From Microbacterium sp. cx-55 (GTDB lineage: Bacteria > Actinomycetota > Actinomycetes > Actinomycetales > Microbacteriaceae): a DNA stretch of 64,000 nt. The notes below the pieces were generated by a model. That model worked only from the letters and a program-made list of their open reading frames with translations, did no database searches and was not told the DNA's origin. The stretch lies in contig NZ_CP088261.1 in the NCBI RefSeq assembly GCF_021117345.1, positions 620,001 to 684,000 of the forward strand. The letters are read 5' to 3'. Made by a program: the position numbers and the translations under genes. This document shows positions 26,155-33,626 of the stretch, piece after piece (the stretch's first letter is position 1; each line of letters begins with the position of its first letter).

Positions 26155-27159
26155 ATGAAGGCCCACCGCTGTCGCGTCTGCGGCAACCCCCTCTTCTTCG
26201 AGAACACCCGCTGCGAGGTGTGCGGCAGCGCCCTCGCATACTCGCTCATCGAAGATGCCATCGTGCCGCTATCGGGCGGGGAGTACCGCGCCGGCGACGG
26301 CCTCATCTGGCACACCTGCGCGAACCGCGACCTCGCCGCCTGCACGTGGCTGACGGCGGATGCGGGCACCCTCTGCTCGAGCTGCGCCCTCACTCGCACC
26401 CGCCCCGCCAACGGCGACGAGGCGGGCCTGGCCGGCCTCGTCATCGCCGAGCGCGCGAAACGTCAACTCGTGCGCGAACTGCACCGCCTCGGCGTGCCGC
26501 TCGTGCGCCAGGGATCTGCCGCCGACCCCGCGGGCACCGGAATCGCCTTCGATCTTCTCTCCGACACCCCCGATGGCGTCGTGATCGGCCACACCGACGG
26601 CGTCATCACCATCAACCTCGCTGAAACCGGTGACGCGTACCGGGAACGGATGCGGATCCAGCTCGACGAGCCGTACCGCACGGTGCTCGGGCACCTGCGG
26701 CACGAGATCGGGCACTATGTCGAGTGGCTGCTGCTCGAGATCCCCGACCGGATGGACGCCGCGCGCACCCTTTTCGGCGACGAACGTGCGGACTACGGTG
26801 ACGCCGTCACCCGGCACTACGCCCAGGGCCCGCCAGACGACTGGCGGCGCACGTACATCTCCAGCTACGCGACGATGCACCCGTACGAGGACTTCGCCGA
26901 GACCTGGGCACACTTCCTGCACATCCGCGACGCAGTCGAAACAGCCGAGGAGTACGGCATCCTGCGCGAGCGGGCGGTGCCGCATCCGTTCTCGAGACTC
27001 GTGATCGACGTGTGGCTTCCGCTCGCCACCGGTCTCAACATGGTCAATCGCTCACTCGGGCAGAAGGACCTCTACCCGTTCGTGATCACCGCGCCGGTGC
27101 TGCGCAAGCTCGACTTCGTCGACGACGCGATCCAGCGTTACGCGGCCGAATCCGCGTAA
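26155..27159 (+). CDS. Zinc-ribbon protein with putative zinc metallopeptidase domain
   Basis: A 334-residue protein. Two zinc-ribbon Cys pairs at the start (CRVCGNPLFFENTRCEVCG) and two more (HTCANRDLAAC, LCSSCAL) are followed by a domain with HEIGHYVEW, an HExxH-like HEIGH zinc site, and PYEDFAETWAHFLH, which could supply a third ligand. This combination matches the family annotated as zinc-ribbon plus putative zinc-binding metallopeptidase (COG4307-like). Physiological substrate unknown. It is cytoplasmic by appearance. Its 3-prime end overlaps the convergent small gene at 27138 by 22 bases. Confidence 0.88.
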   Translation: MKAHRCRVCGNPLFFENTRCEVCGSALAYSLIEDAIVPLSGGEYRAGDGLIWHTCANRDLAACTWLTADAGTLCSSCALTRTRPANGDEAGLAGLVIAERAKRQLVRELHRLGVPLVRQGSAADPAGTGIAFDLLSDTPDGVVIGHTDGVITINLAETGDAYRERMRIQLDEPYRTVLGHLRHEIGHYVEWLLLEIPDRMDAARTLFGDERADYGDAVTRHYAQGPPDDWRRTYISSYATMHPYEDFAETWAHFLHIRDAVETAEEYGILRERAVPHPFSRLVIDVWLPLATGLNMVNRSLGQKDLYPFVITAPVLRKLDFVDDAIQRYAAESA

Positions 27160-27524
27160 CCGCCGCCCGGGCGAGGAGCGGTCGCCGCCTTCGCGGGGCC
27201 CGGGGCGGCCGCGGGGCCGGCGGCGCCCGCAGCGTCGAGATCGATCGTCAGCCCGCTCGAGGAATTCGCCTGCTGCGCCATGTCTTTGAGGAGCGCGGAG
27301 TTCAGCACCTCGGGCTCGGGCGACTCGAACACGAACCGCAGCGGGATCGACGGCTGTATCCACACTGTCGTTCGGCCCGGCACGTCGGCGCCGGAATGCC
27401 GCCACGAGAGGGTGAATGCCTCGTTCCGCCGCAGCTTCGTCGACACCACGACCTTCACGTGCGCCAACAGGGTATCGGGGATCGCGATCGACTTCGATGC
27501 GTTGCCGTAGAACAGATCTCCCAT
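27138..27524 (-). CDS. DUF7882-type small protein (paralog of the 28333 product)
   Basis: A 128-residue protein starting MGDLFYGNASKSIAIPDTLLAHVKVVVSTKLRR, with SIPLRFVFESPEPEVLN later and an Ala/Gly/Pro-rich tail. It is clearly homologous over about 90 residues to the product at 28333-28662. Such Microbacteriaceae proteins are often labelled ATP-dependent DNA ligase in databases, but no ligase motif (KxDG) is present. Function unknown. The ribosome-binding site GGGGGGAAC lies 3 bases before the ATG. Two paralogs flank a MarR gene, which suggests a common regulator. Confidence 0.85.
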   Translation of the reverse strand: MGDLFYGNASKSIAIPDTLLAHVKVVVSTKLRRNEAFTLSWRHSGADVPGRTTVWIQPSIPLRFVFESPEPEVLNSALLKDMAQQANSSSGLTIDLDAAGAAGPAAAPGPAKAATAPRPGGGYADSAA

Positions 27525-27608
27525 GACGTTCCCCCCGATACGTCAAGCCGAGCAGCTTGTGAGAAAAACACTAGCACTACATAAGACTAGGAAAACTAGC
27601 GAATAAAG

Positions 27609-27624
27609 ATGAGAACGCTCTCAT
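27609..27624. promoter_or_regulatory. Perfect palindrome upstream of the 27524 gene
   Basis: ATGAGAACGCTCTCAT is a 6-base inverted repeat with a 4-base centre, located in the promoter region of the minus-strand DUF7882 gene. A related half (ATGAGAGCGCT) lies at 28238-28248 between MarR and the paralog. It is a candidate MarR-family binding site. Three CTAG words lie just beside it (27571-27600). Confidence 0.5.
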
Positions 27625-27685
27625 GTAGATCAGCCGCGGATGATCGTCCCCAGAAAGGCTGCGCACCGGTGTCGGTGGGGTGGGC

Positions 27686-28168
27686 TCAGGCTCCGGGGGC
27701 GGGTGCGTCCGGGTCAGAGACGGCCGCGAGAACCTGCTGCAGGAAGCCGGCGACGATGACCGCGTGTTCGGGTGCGAGGGTGGCGGCGATGCCCCGGATG
27801 CGGGTCGTCAGCGGGTCGACGTGGTCGGGATCGATCGTGCGGTCGAACGGCTCGATCACTTTCTTGCGTCGGTCGGTGGGGTGCGGTGTGACGGTGATGA
27901 ATCCGCCCTTGATCAGGCGATCAACCACCGAGGTCATCGCCGGAGGGGTGAGGTGGAGCGCCGCCGCGAGCACGGACGGCGTCATCGGCGACGCGGAGTC
28001 GCTGTACTCGAGGATGAAGCGCACGGCCGCTCGGTCGGTGTCGTTCAGGCCGGATGCGGACTGCCTCTGGCGGGCGAGCTTCGCCTCGGCCAGGCGCAGT
28101 TGCTCAACCAGTTGCGCGACGTTGAGGCTCTCGCGCGTCTCGCCGGCGGTGAGTGCGTCATCGGTCAT
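27686..28168 (-). CDS. MarR family transcriptional regulator
   Basis: A 160-residue winged-helix protein: SVLAAALHLTPPAMTSVVDRLIKGGFI (recognition helix region) and HPTDRRKKVIEPF (wing) are characteristic. It should act as a dimeric repressor responding to a small ligand. The start MTDDALTAGETRE at 28168 is favoured, because further upstream the frame translates into the AT-rich promoter region. It lies between two homologous small genes, with candidate palindromic sites in both promoter regions, so it probably controls itself and both paralogs. Confidence 0.9.
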   Translation of the reverse strand: MTDDALTAGETRESLNVAQLVEQLRLAEAKLARQRQSASGLNDTDRAAVRFILEYSDSASPMTPSVLAAALHLTPPAMTSVVDRLIKGGFITVTPHPTDRRKKVIEPFDRTIDPDHVDPLTTRIRGIAATLAPEHAVIVAGFLQQVLAAVSDPDAPAPGA

Positions 28169-28237
28169 GGGTACCCCCGCACGCCACCTGTTCGGGCAGT
28201 GGGTGCGGTCCCAGTCTGGCAGAAGAGAGATTGAATT

Positions 28238-28287
28238 ATGAGAGCGCTGAATATTAAGTGTCGAATAGTTAATCGGTGAACTATACT
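28238..28287. promoter_or_regulatory. Promoter and candidate operator of the 28333 gene
   Basis: An AT-rich stretch unusual for this genome. ATGAGAGCGCT at 28238-28248 matches the core of the palindrome at 27609. The inverted repeat ATAGTT (28265-28270) / AACTAT (28279-28284) overlaps a -10-like TATACT at 28282-28287. A repressor bound here would block transcription. MarR (27686-28168) reads away from the same region. Confidence 0.55.
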
Positions 28288-28332
28288 GGGGAAAGGTCGG
28301 CGGTTGCCGGCTGAAAGTGAAAGGTGCCAGCC

Positions 28333-28662
28333 ATGGGAAGTCTGTTCTACGGGTCCGATTCCGAGCCGATCGACATCCCTGATCGTCTGCTCGCACACAT
28401 CAAGGTCGTCATGGCCACCAAGCTTCGTCGCGGTGAGAGCTTCACGCTCTCCTGGCGCCACCCGGAGAACGAGCCCGGCGGGCGCAGCACGCTGTGGCTG
28501 CATCCGTCCATTCCGCTTCGCATCGTCTTCGACGACGCCGAGCCCGAGGTGCTCGACTCGCAGTGGCTCCAAGAGCTCGCGGCCGGCGCCAGCTCGACCG
28601 GCGGACTGAACATCTCGCTCACCGCGGACGCCGCTCACGCGCGCGTTCCGCAGAAGGCGTGA
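28333..28662 (+). CDS. DUF7882-type small protein
   Basis: A 109-residue protein, MGSLFYGSDSEPIDIPDRLLAHIKVVMATKLRR, with SIPLRIVFDDAEPEVLDSQWLQEL later. It is a paralog of the 27138-27524 product, without that protein's long Ala/Pro tail. The start is at ATG 28333 with AAAGG 9 bases upstream, preferred to the in-frame ATG at 28324. No catalytic motif recognised and no membrane segment. Single-gene transcript with its own AT-rich promoter and a strong terminator. Confidence 0.87.
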   Translation: MGSLFYGSDSEPIDIPDRLLAHIKVVMATKLRRGESFTLSWRHPENEPGGRSTLWLHPSIPLRIVFDDAEPEVLDSQWLQELAAGASSTGGLNISLTADAAHARVPQKA

Positions 28663-28685
28663 CGCGCGACACCCCCGGACGCGTG

Positions 28686-28728
28686 AAGCGGGGCGGAACC
28701 AGCATCAGCTGAGTTCCGCCCCGCTTTC
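28686..28728. terminator. Strong bidirectional terminator
   Basis: AAGCGGGGCGGAAC (28686-28699) and its exact complement (28713-28726) followed by TT, located between the convergent ends of the 28333 gene and the hydrolase gene ending at 28749. It can serve both directions. Confidence 0.85.
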
Positions 28729-28748
28729 GCATTTCCGGATGCGCCCCG

Positions 28749-29585
28749 TCAGTCCGCGAGGAAGCGGATCAGCGCGTCGTTGAACTCGATCGCGTGCGAG
28801 ACGTTCAGGCCGTGCGGTGCGCCCTCGATCAGCACGAGCTCGCTCGCGGCGATCGCCAGGTGCGTGCGCGCGCCCGATCCCTCGAATGGCACGATGCCGT
28901 CGCTGTCGCCGTGCACGACGAGCGTGGGGACGGAGACCTGCTCGATGTCGTCGCGGAAGTCGGTCGTGGCGAACGCCTCCATCGCCTTCACCGCGGCGTG
29001 GTGATCGGCATCCCGCGTCAGGGCGAGAGCCTGCAGCCGCTGCGTCTCCGACACTTTCAGCTCGCCGTCCACGGAGAAGAAGTCGCGCGTGAAGCCGTCG
29101 TAGAACGCCGCCTCGTCATCGCGCAGCGCCTTCTCCATGTCGGCGGCAGCCTCCGCCGTCAGGGGGCCCGCGGGGTTATCCGACGTCTGCGCCAGGTAGG
29201 GGGTGACCGCGGCGGCGAACACGATGCTCCGGATGCGGCTCCGCCCGTGCCGGGTGAGGTAGCGCGCCACTTCGCCGCCACCCATCGAGAACCCGACGAG
29301 GGTCAGGTCGGAGAGGTCGAGCTCGTCGAGCACCGCGGCGAGATCGTCCGCGAAGGTGTCGTAGTCGTACCCGCTGCGCGGCTTGCTGCTGCGGCCGAAC
29401 CCGCGACGCTCGTACGTGACAACCCGATAACCGGCGCCCGCGAGCACCGGGACTTGCTCCGACCAGGACTCGCCCGACAGGGGCCAGCCGTGGATCAGAA
29501 CGACCGGGCGGCCCGGGCCGCCGGTGTCGTCCACGTGCAGTTCGACACTCGACAGCAGGCCATGATGTGCAGTGATTTCGCTCAT
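28749..29585 (-). CDS. Alpha/beta hydrolase (chloroperoxidase/esterase-like)
   Basis: A 278-residue alpha/beta-hydrolase. The oxyanion region is VVLIHGWPLSGESW, the nucleophile elbow is VGFSMGGGE (Ser), the acid is in VVHGDSDGIVPFE and the His in GAPHGLNVSHA. This fits the arylesterase/cofactor-free chloroperoxidase branch. Cytoplasmic, substrate unknown. The start MSEITAHHGL at 29585 is chosen as the family start; the very long upstream open frame is non-coding shadow. A separate transcription unit between two converging neighbours. Confidence 0.92.
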   Translation of the reverse strand: MSEITAHHGLLSSVELHVDDTGGPGRPVVLIHGWPLSGESWSEQVPVLAGAGYRVVTYERRGFGRSSKPRSGYDYDTFADDLAAVLDELDLSDLTLVGFSMGGGEVARYLTRHGRSRIRSIVFAAAVTPYLAQTSDNPAGPLTAEAAADMEKALRDDEAAFYDGFTRDFFSVDGELKVSETQRLQALALTRDADHHAAVKAMEAFATTDFRDDIEQVSVPTLVVHGDSDGIVPFEGSGARTHLAIAASELVLIEGAPHGLNVSHAIEFNDALIRFLAD

Positions 29586-29647
29586 GCGGTCATGGTGCGC
29601 GCCGACCCTGAACGGGGCGCCACGGTTGACGACGGATGCGGAAAGGG

Positions 29648-30262
29648 TTAGCTGTGCGAACCTGCGTGCGGGCCGATCGCGATGTCGAGAACGCGCACGA
29701 CCTCGCCGAGCGACGGCATGAGTTCGGCGGCCATCTGCTCGTAGACCTCCCACGAGCGCCGGTACGGGTCGATGACGTCGTCGGCGGTCGGGTCGGCGGG
29801 CGGATCGAGCTCGCCGCGCACCGCCGTCAGGCGCGCGAGCAGCGCGCGGAGCCGCGCAGCGGGATCGGTGCCCGCGGCATCCGCCACCGCGTGGGCGTCC
29901 GCATCCGGCACCGCTGCGGCGAGGCGAGCGAACTCCCGCACCGTGAACGTCGTGCGCGTCTGCGCGGGCGCCAGCTCGACGACCGCGCGGCGGTGCTCCC
30001 GGGTCATGGCGAGCACGAGATCGGGCTCGACGAGGTGCGATTCGTTCAACCATCGGGCGCGGTGCCCGGAGATGAGGTCGTCGGGCACGCCGTACTGGCG
30101 GGCGAGCTGCATCGCCTCCGGGGTCATCGGGCTGTCGATCATCGCGCGCGCACCGGCGCTCGCGACGTGCACGCCGCGGTGGCCGAGTTCGTCCTGCAGG
30201 ACGATCTCCGCGAACGGCGACCGGCAGATGTTCCCCGTGCAGACGGTGAAGACCTCGAGCAT
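29648..30262 (-). CDS. Low-molecular-weight protein-tyrosine phosphatase family
   Basis: A 204-residue protein. The P-loop VCTGNICRS at residues 7-15 supplies the nucleophile Cys8 and Arg14 (CxxxxxRS), and the general-acid motif is VIDPYRRS near the end. It is somewhat longer than the usual 150-160 residues because of an insert around the Ala-rich middle. The enzyme should dephosphorylate phosphotyrosine in the cytoplasm. In capsule systems such phosphatases counteract BY-kinases, so the kinase at 1026-2474 is a plausible partner, though not adjacent. Start ATG 30262 has GGGGAGG upstream. Divergent from the CPBP protease gene. Confidence 0.9.
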   Translation of the reverse strand: MLEVFTVCTGNICRSPFAEIVLQDELGHRGVHVASAGARAMIDSPMTPEAMQLARQYGVPDDLISGHRARWLNESHLVEPDLVLAMTREHRRAVVELAPAQTRTTFTVREFARLAAAVPDADAHAVADAAGTDPAARLRALLARLTAVRGELDPPADPTADDVIDPYRRSWEVYEQMAAELMPSLGEVVRVLDIAIGPHAGSHS

Positions 30263-30329
30263 GCGGTGGTGGCCTCCCCTGTACCTGGCGCGGAGACGGG
30301 CGTGCTCTCGTCCCGGTAACGTGGGCGCC

Positions 30330-31328
30330 GTGAGCGAGTCTAACGATCGAACCTCCCGGTTCTCGCGGTCCGAGTCCGGCGAGTGGGTCGCCCGGCGCAT
30401 CGCGCCGGCGGAGATCGACACCGACCCGCGCGTGACCGACGACGATGCTGCGGCGGGCGAATTCGCGGGAGACGGGACGGCGGCGGACGGCGGTCCGACC
30501 TCGGATGCGGGTACCGACGGTGCCGATGCTGATGCGGCCGAGTCCGGCTCCGGTCGGCGGCGACGCCGTCGGCCGAGCGCGCCGCGCGTCTGGTTGCAGG
30601 GCGGCACCACAACCCAGCCCTGGGGCTGGCTGCTCGTCGGCTGGGCCATCGTCTCGCTCGGTGCCGGCATCCTCATCGCCACGGCCGCGACCGAGTTCAT
30701 CGGCGGCGTGCTGGGCGGGTGGATCGGCACGGTCGTGCTCTGGGTCGCGATGCTCGTACCTGTCATCTACGGCTTCACGCGCTCCGTGCCGCGCGGACTC
30801 CTGCGCTTCCGCGCGACCGACGTGCTGTTCGGGCTCGTGTTCGGGGTGGCACTGCGGGTCATCACCGGATGGCTCGAGCAGGCCGCATCCGGAGTGTCCG
30901 TCTGGCCCGCCTACCCGACCGTCGACGGTGGACTCGGCGCGGACTGGTGGTTCGGCGACCTCCTCCTGCCCGTCGTCATCGCGCCCGTCGTGGAAGAGCT
31001 CTTCTTCCACGCTCTGCTGCTCGTCGCGCTGTACACCGCGTTCCGCCGCCTGACGCGGGCCCCGGCCGTCGCCGGCTTCGGCGCCGCCCTCGTCAGCACC
31101 GGGGTGTTCGTGCTGCTGCACCAGCTCACCGGATCGCTCGGCGCGACCTGGGCGTCGGCGGCTGCGATCGCCCTCGTCGGACTCGTCGGCGCGACCCTCG
31201 TGCTCGTCACCGGCCGGTTCTGGGGCGCGCTGCTCACCCACGCCGTCTTCAACGCCTCGTACGTCGTGCTCGCACTCGTCGGCACCCTCGCCGGCGGCTC
31301 CGGCGGAATCGAGCTCGCGCTCTCGTAA
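30330..31328 (+). CDS. CPBP family intramembrane metalloprotease
   Basis: A 332-residue membrane protein. A long acidic, Arg-ending disordered start (residues 1-90) precedes about eight membrane segments. The family motifs are PVVEELFFHALLL (the EE pair of motif 1; the usual R is not in its classic place), VFVLLHQLTG (motif 2 His) and LLTHAVFNASYV (motif 3 H and N). CPBP (Abi) proteases are related to Rce1, and bacterial roles vary. GTG 30330 is the likely start. Alternative downstream starts cannot be excluded because the N-terminal region is low complexity. Confidence 0.87.
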   Translation: MSESNDRTSRFSRSESGEWVARRIAPAEIDTDPRVTDDDAAAGEFAGDGTAADGGPTSDAGTDGADADAAESGSGRRRRRRPSAPRVWLQGGTTTQPWGWLLVGWAIVSLGAGILIATAATEFIGGVLGGWIGTVVLWVAMLVPVIYGFTRSVPRGLLRFRATDVLFGLVFGVALRVITGWLEQAASGVSVWPAYPTVDGGLGADWWFGDLLLPVVIAPVVEELFFHALLLVALYTAFRRLTRAPAVAGFGAALVSTGVFVLLHQLTGSLGATWASAAAIALVGLVGATLVLVTGRFWGALLTHAVFNASYVVLALVGTLAGGSGGIELALS

Positions 31329-31434
31329 CGCCCTCGGCGCACCGGCGAAAGAACTTCTGTCAAGTGCACTCGCCCGACACATCCGCGAGTGATGATGCGA
31401 ATATCCACGCACCATCGCTCCGGAAGGGGGTGCA

Positions 31435-32556
31435 TTGTCGTTCGATGTCCTGATTCGCGCTGCCGACGCACCGCCCACCGCGGCTGACACCATCCGAGTC
31501 GCCTCGGTTCCCGCATCCCACGTGTACGTCCGTCACCTCGATCCGGTGATCGAGGGCGGGGAGCTTCCGCGCATCGTGCGGCTGGCCGACCCCGACCCGG
31601 CGTCGCCCGCCCGCTCGACCGTGTCGCGCTGGTGGCCCCCGGTGATGCTCGATTCCGAGTGGGTGCGGGCGAACGATTTCGACGTCTTCCACATCCAATT
31701 CGGGTTCGACGCGCGCACCCCCGCCGAACTGCAGGCTCTCGTCGATGCGCTCCGGCGCGCCGGGCGCCCGCTCGTCTACACCGTGCACGACCTCCGCAAT
31801 CCGCACCACGAGACGAGCGCCGAGCACGATGCGCAACTCGACGTGCTGGTGCCCGCCGCGGACGCGCTGATCACCCTCACCCCTGGCGCCGCCGACGAGA
31901 TCCGCCGCCGATGGGGTCGCGAGGCGATCGTGCTTCCGCATCCGCACGTCGTCGAACCCGACCGCATCCGTGCCGTCCGCCCGCGCCGCGAGAGCGGGGA
32001 ATTCCGCGTCGGACTGCACGTGAAGAGCCTCCGCGCGAGCATGAACCCGCTCGCCGTGCTGCGCGTGCTGACGGATGCGGTGAACGCGCTGCCCGGCGGC
32101 GTGCTGCAGGTCAACGGGCACCGCGATGTGCTGCTGCCGGGCGGCGCGCGGTACGACGCCGAGCTGGGCGAGTTCCTGCAGAACGCCGAAGCGGCGGGGC
32201 TGCTCGAGACCCGGGTGCACGACTTCCTGCCCGACGACGAACTGTGGGACTACCTCGAGTCGCTCGACGTGTCGGTGCTGCCGTACCGCTTCGGCACGCA
32301 CTCCGGCTGGCTCGAGGCGTGCCGCGATCTCGGCACCGCCGTCATCGCCCCCGACTGCGGGTACTACCGCGAGCAGGGGCCGGTCTTCCGGTACGGCAAC
32401 GACGGCTCCGGGCTCGACGCGGCCTCCCTCACCGCCGCCGTGCGCGCCGCCTTCGACGCGGGTCCGACGGCGCCCCTGTCGGTGGACGAGCGGATGCAGC
32501 AGCGCCAGCACGTCGCCGACGCGCACGCGCGGCTCTACCGGGACCTGCTCTCTTGA
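31435..32556 (+). CDS. Glycosyltransferase, GT-B fold (first of four overlapping GT genes)
   Basis: A 373-residue GT4-like protein: FDVFHIQFGFDARTP and VYTVHDLRNPHH in the N-terminal lobe, ALITLTPGAADEIRRRWG at the inter-domain region, and SVLPYRFGTHSGWLEACRDLGTAVIAPDCGYY in the nucleotide-sugar lobe. The start is a TTG at 31435 with GGAAGGGGG 6-10 bases upstream, a rare codon that weakens initiation. Its stop overlaps the next gene's TTG start (TTGA). The four genes to 35841 form a tight operon likely building a cell-surface glycan or glycolipid. Acceptor unknown. Confidence 0.88.
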   Translation: MSFDVLIRAADAPPTAADTIRVASVPASHVYVRHLDPVIEGGELPRIVRLADPDPASPARSTVSRWWPPVMLDSEWVRANDFDVFHIQFGFDARTPAELQALVDALRRAGRPLVYTVHDLRNPHHETSAEHDAQLDVLVPAADALITLTPGAADEIRRRWGREAIVLPHPHVVEPDRIRAVRPRRESGEFRVGLHVKSLRASMNPLAVLRVLTDAVNALPGGVLQVNGHRDVLLPGGARYDAELGEFLQNAEAAGLLETRVHDFLPDDELWDYLESLDVSVLPYRFGTHSGWLEACRDLGTAVIAPDCGYYREQGPVFRYGNDGSGLDAASLTAAVRAAFDAGPTAPLSVDERMQQRQHVADAHARLYRDLLS

Positions 32557-33626
32557 GGCTCCGGATCTGCCTCATCGCCTCCAGCCGCTTCCCCATCGCC
32601 GAACCCTTCGCCGGAGGACTCGAAGCGCACACGCACGCGCTGGCCTCGTCGCTCGCCGCGCGCGGACACCATGTGACGATCTTCGCGGCGCCGGGATCGG
32701 ACCCCGACCTGCACGTGCGAACGCTCGACGTCGCCGAGTACGCGCCGAGCGCCGGGGCGCGCCGCGACGTGGCCGCGCCGCCGGACTCGTGGATGCGAGA
32801 GCACCACGCCTACCTCGCCCTGCTGATGGACCTGCAGCGAGGAGGCGCCTGCGACTTCGACATCATCCACAACAACACGCTGCATCACCTGCCGATCGCG
32901 ATGGCGTCGGCGATCGAGGTGCCGATGATCACGACCCTGCACACGCCCCCGACGCCCTGGCTCGAATCCGCCATGCGCCTCAACGGACACGCGTCGACCT
33001 TCGTGGCCGTCAGTCACGCGACCGCGGCGGACTGGTCGGAGACCGTCGACCCGATCGTCGTGCACAACGGTGTCGACATCGAACGCTGGGCCGCCGGTCC
33101 CGGCGGCGGCGGCGCGGTCTGGTTCGGGCGGCTCGTGCCCGAGAAGGCCCCGCACCTGGCCATCGACGCGGCCCGGCTCGCCGGCATCCCGATCGCGCTC
33201 GCCGGACCCCTGCACGACCCGGACTACTACGTCGCCGAGATCGCGCCGCGCCTCGGCGACGACGTGCGCTACGCCGGACACCTCGCCGGAGCAGACCTCG
33301 CGGGACTCATCGGGCGCTCGTCGGTCGCGATCGTGACCCCGCGGTGGGAGGAGCCGTACGGCTTGGTCGCGGCCGAGGCCATGGCCTGCGGAACGCCCGT
33401 CGCCGCATTCGCGCGCGGAGGACTGGTCGAGGTCGTCACGCCCTCGAGCGGGAGACTGTCGGCGCCCGACGACCTCCCGGCGCTGGCCGCCGCCATCCGC
33501 GAGGCCGTGCTGCTGCCCCGAGACGGAGTGCGGCGTCACGCGCAGACGGCGCTGTCGCTCTCGGCCATGGTCGACGGCTACGAGCGCGTGTACCGCGACC
33601 TCACCCGTCCCGTGCTCGCCGCGTGA
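32553..33626 (+). CDS. Glycosyltransferase family 4
   Basis: A 357-residue GT-B enzyme. The N-terminal motif ASRFPIAEPFAGGLEAHTHALASSLAARGHHV is typical of GT4 proteins, and the sugar-nucleotide site carries EEPYGLVAAEAMACGTPVAAF with the EX7E pattern. Starts with TTG at 32553 overlapping the previous stop, so it should be translated by coupling. It transfers a sugar from a nucleotide donor to an unidentified acceptor in the cytoplasm. Its own stop overlaps the next gene's GTG. Confidence 0.93.
   Translation: MRLRICLIASSRFPIAEPFAGGLEAHTHALASSLAARGHHVTIFAAPGSDPDLHVRTLDVAEYAPSAGARRDVAAPPDSWMREHHAYLALLMDLQRGGACDFDIIHNNTLHHLPIAMASAIEVPMITTLHTPPTPWLESAMRLNGHASTFVAVSHATAADWSETVDPIVVHNGVDIERWAAGPGGGGAVWFGRLVPEKAPHLAIDAARLAGIPIALAGPLHDPDYYVAEIAPRLGDDVRYAGHLAGADLAGLIGRSSVAIVTPRWEEPYGLVAAEAMACGTPVAAFARGGLVEVVTPSSGRLSAPDDLPALAAAIREAVLLPRDGVRRHAQTALSLSAMVDGYERVYRDLTRPVLAA

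Noticed and set aside
27138..28662. ATP-dependent DNA ligase annotation for the two small paralogs
   Set aside because: This label is common in databases for such proteins, but they are only 109-128 residues long and lack the KxDG ligase motif.
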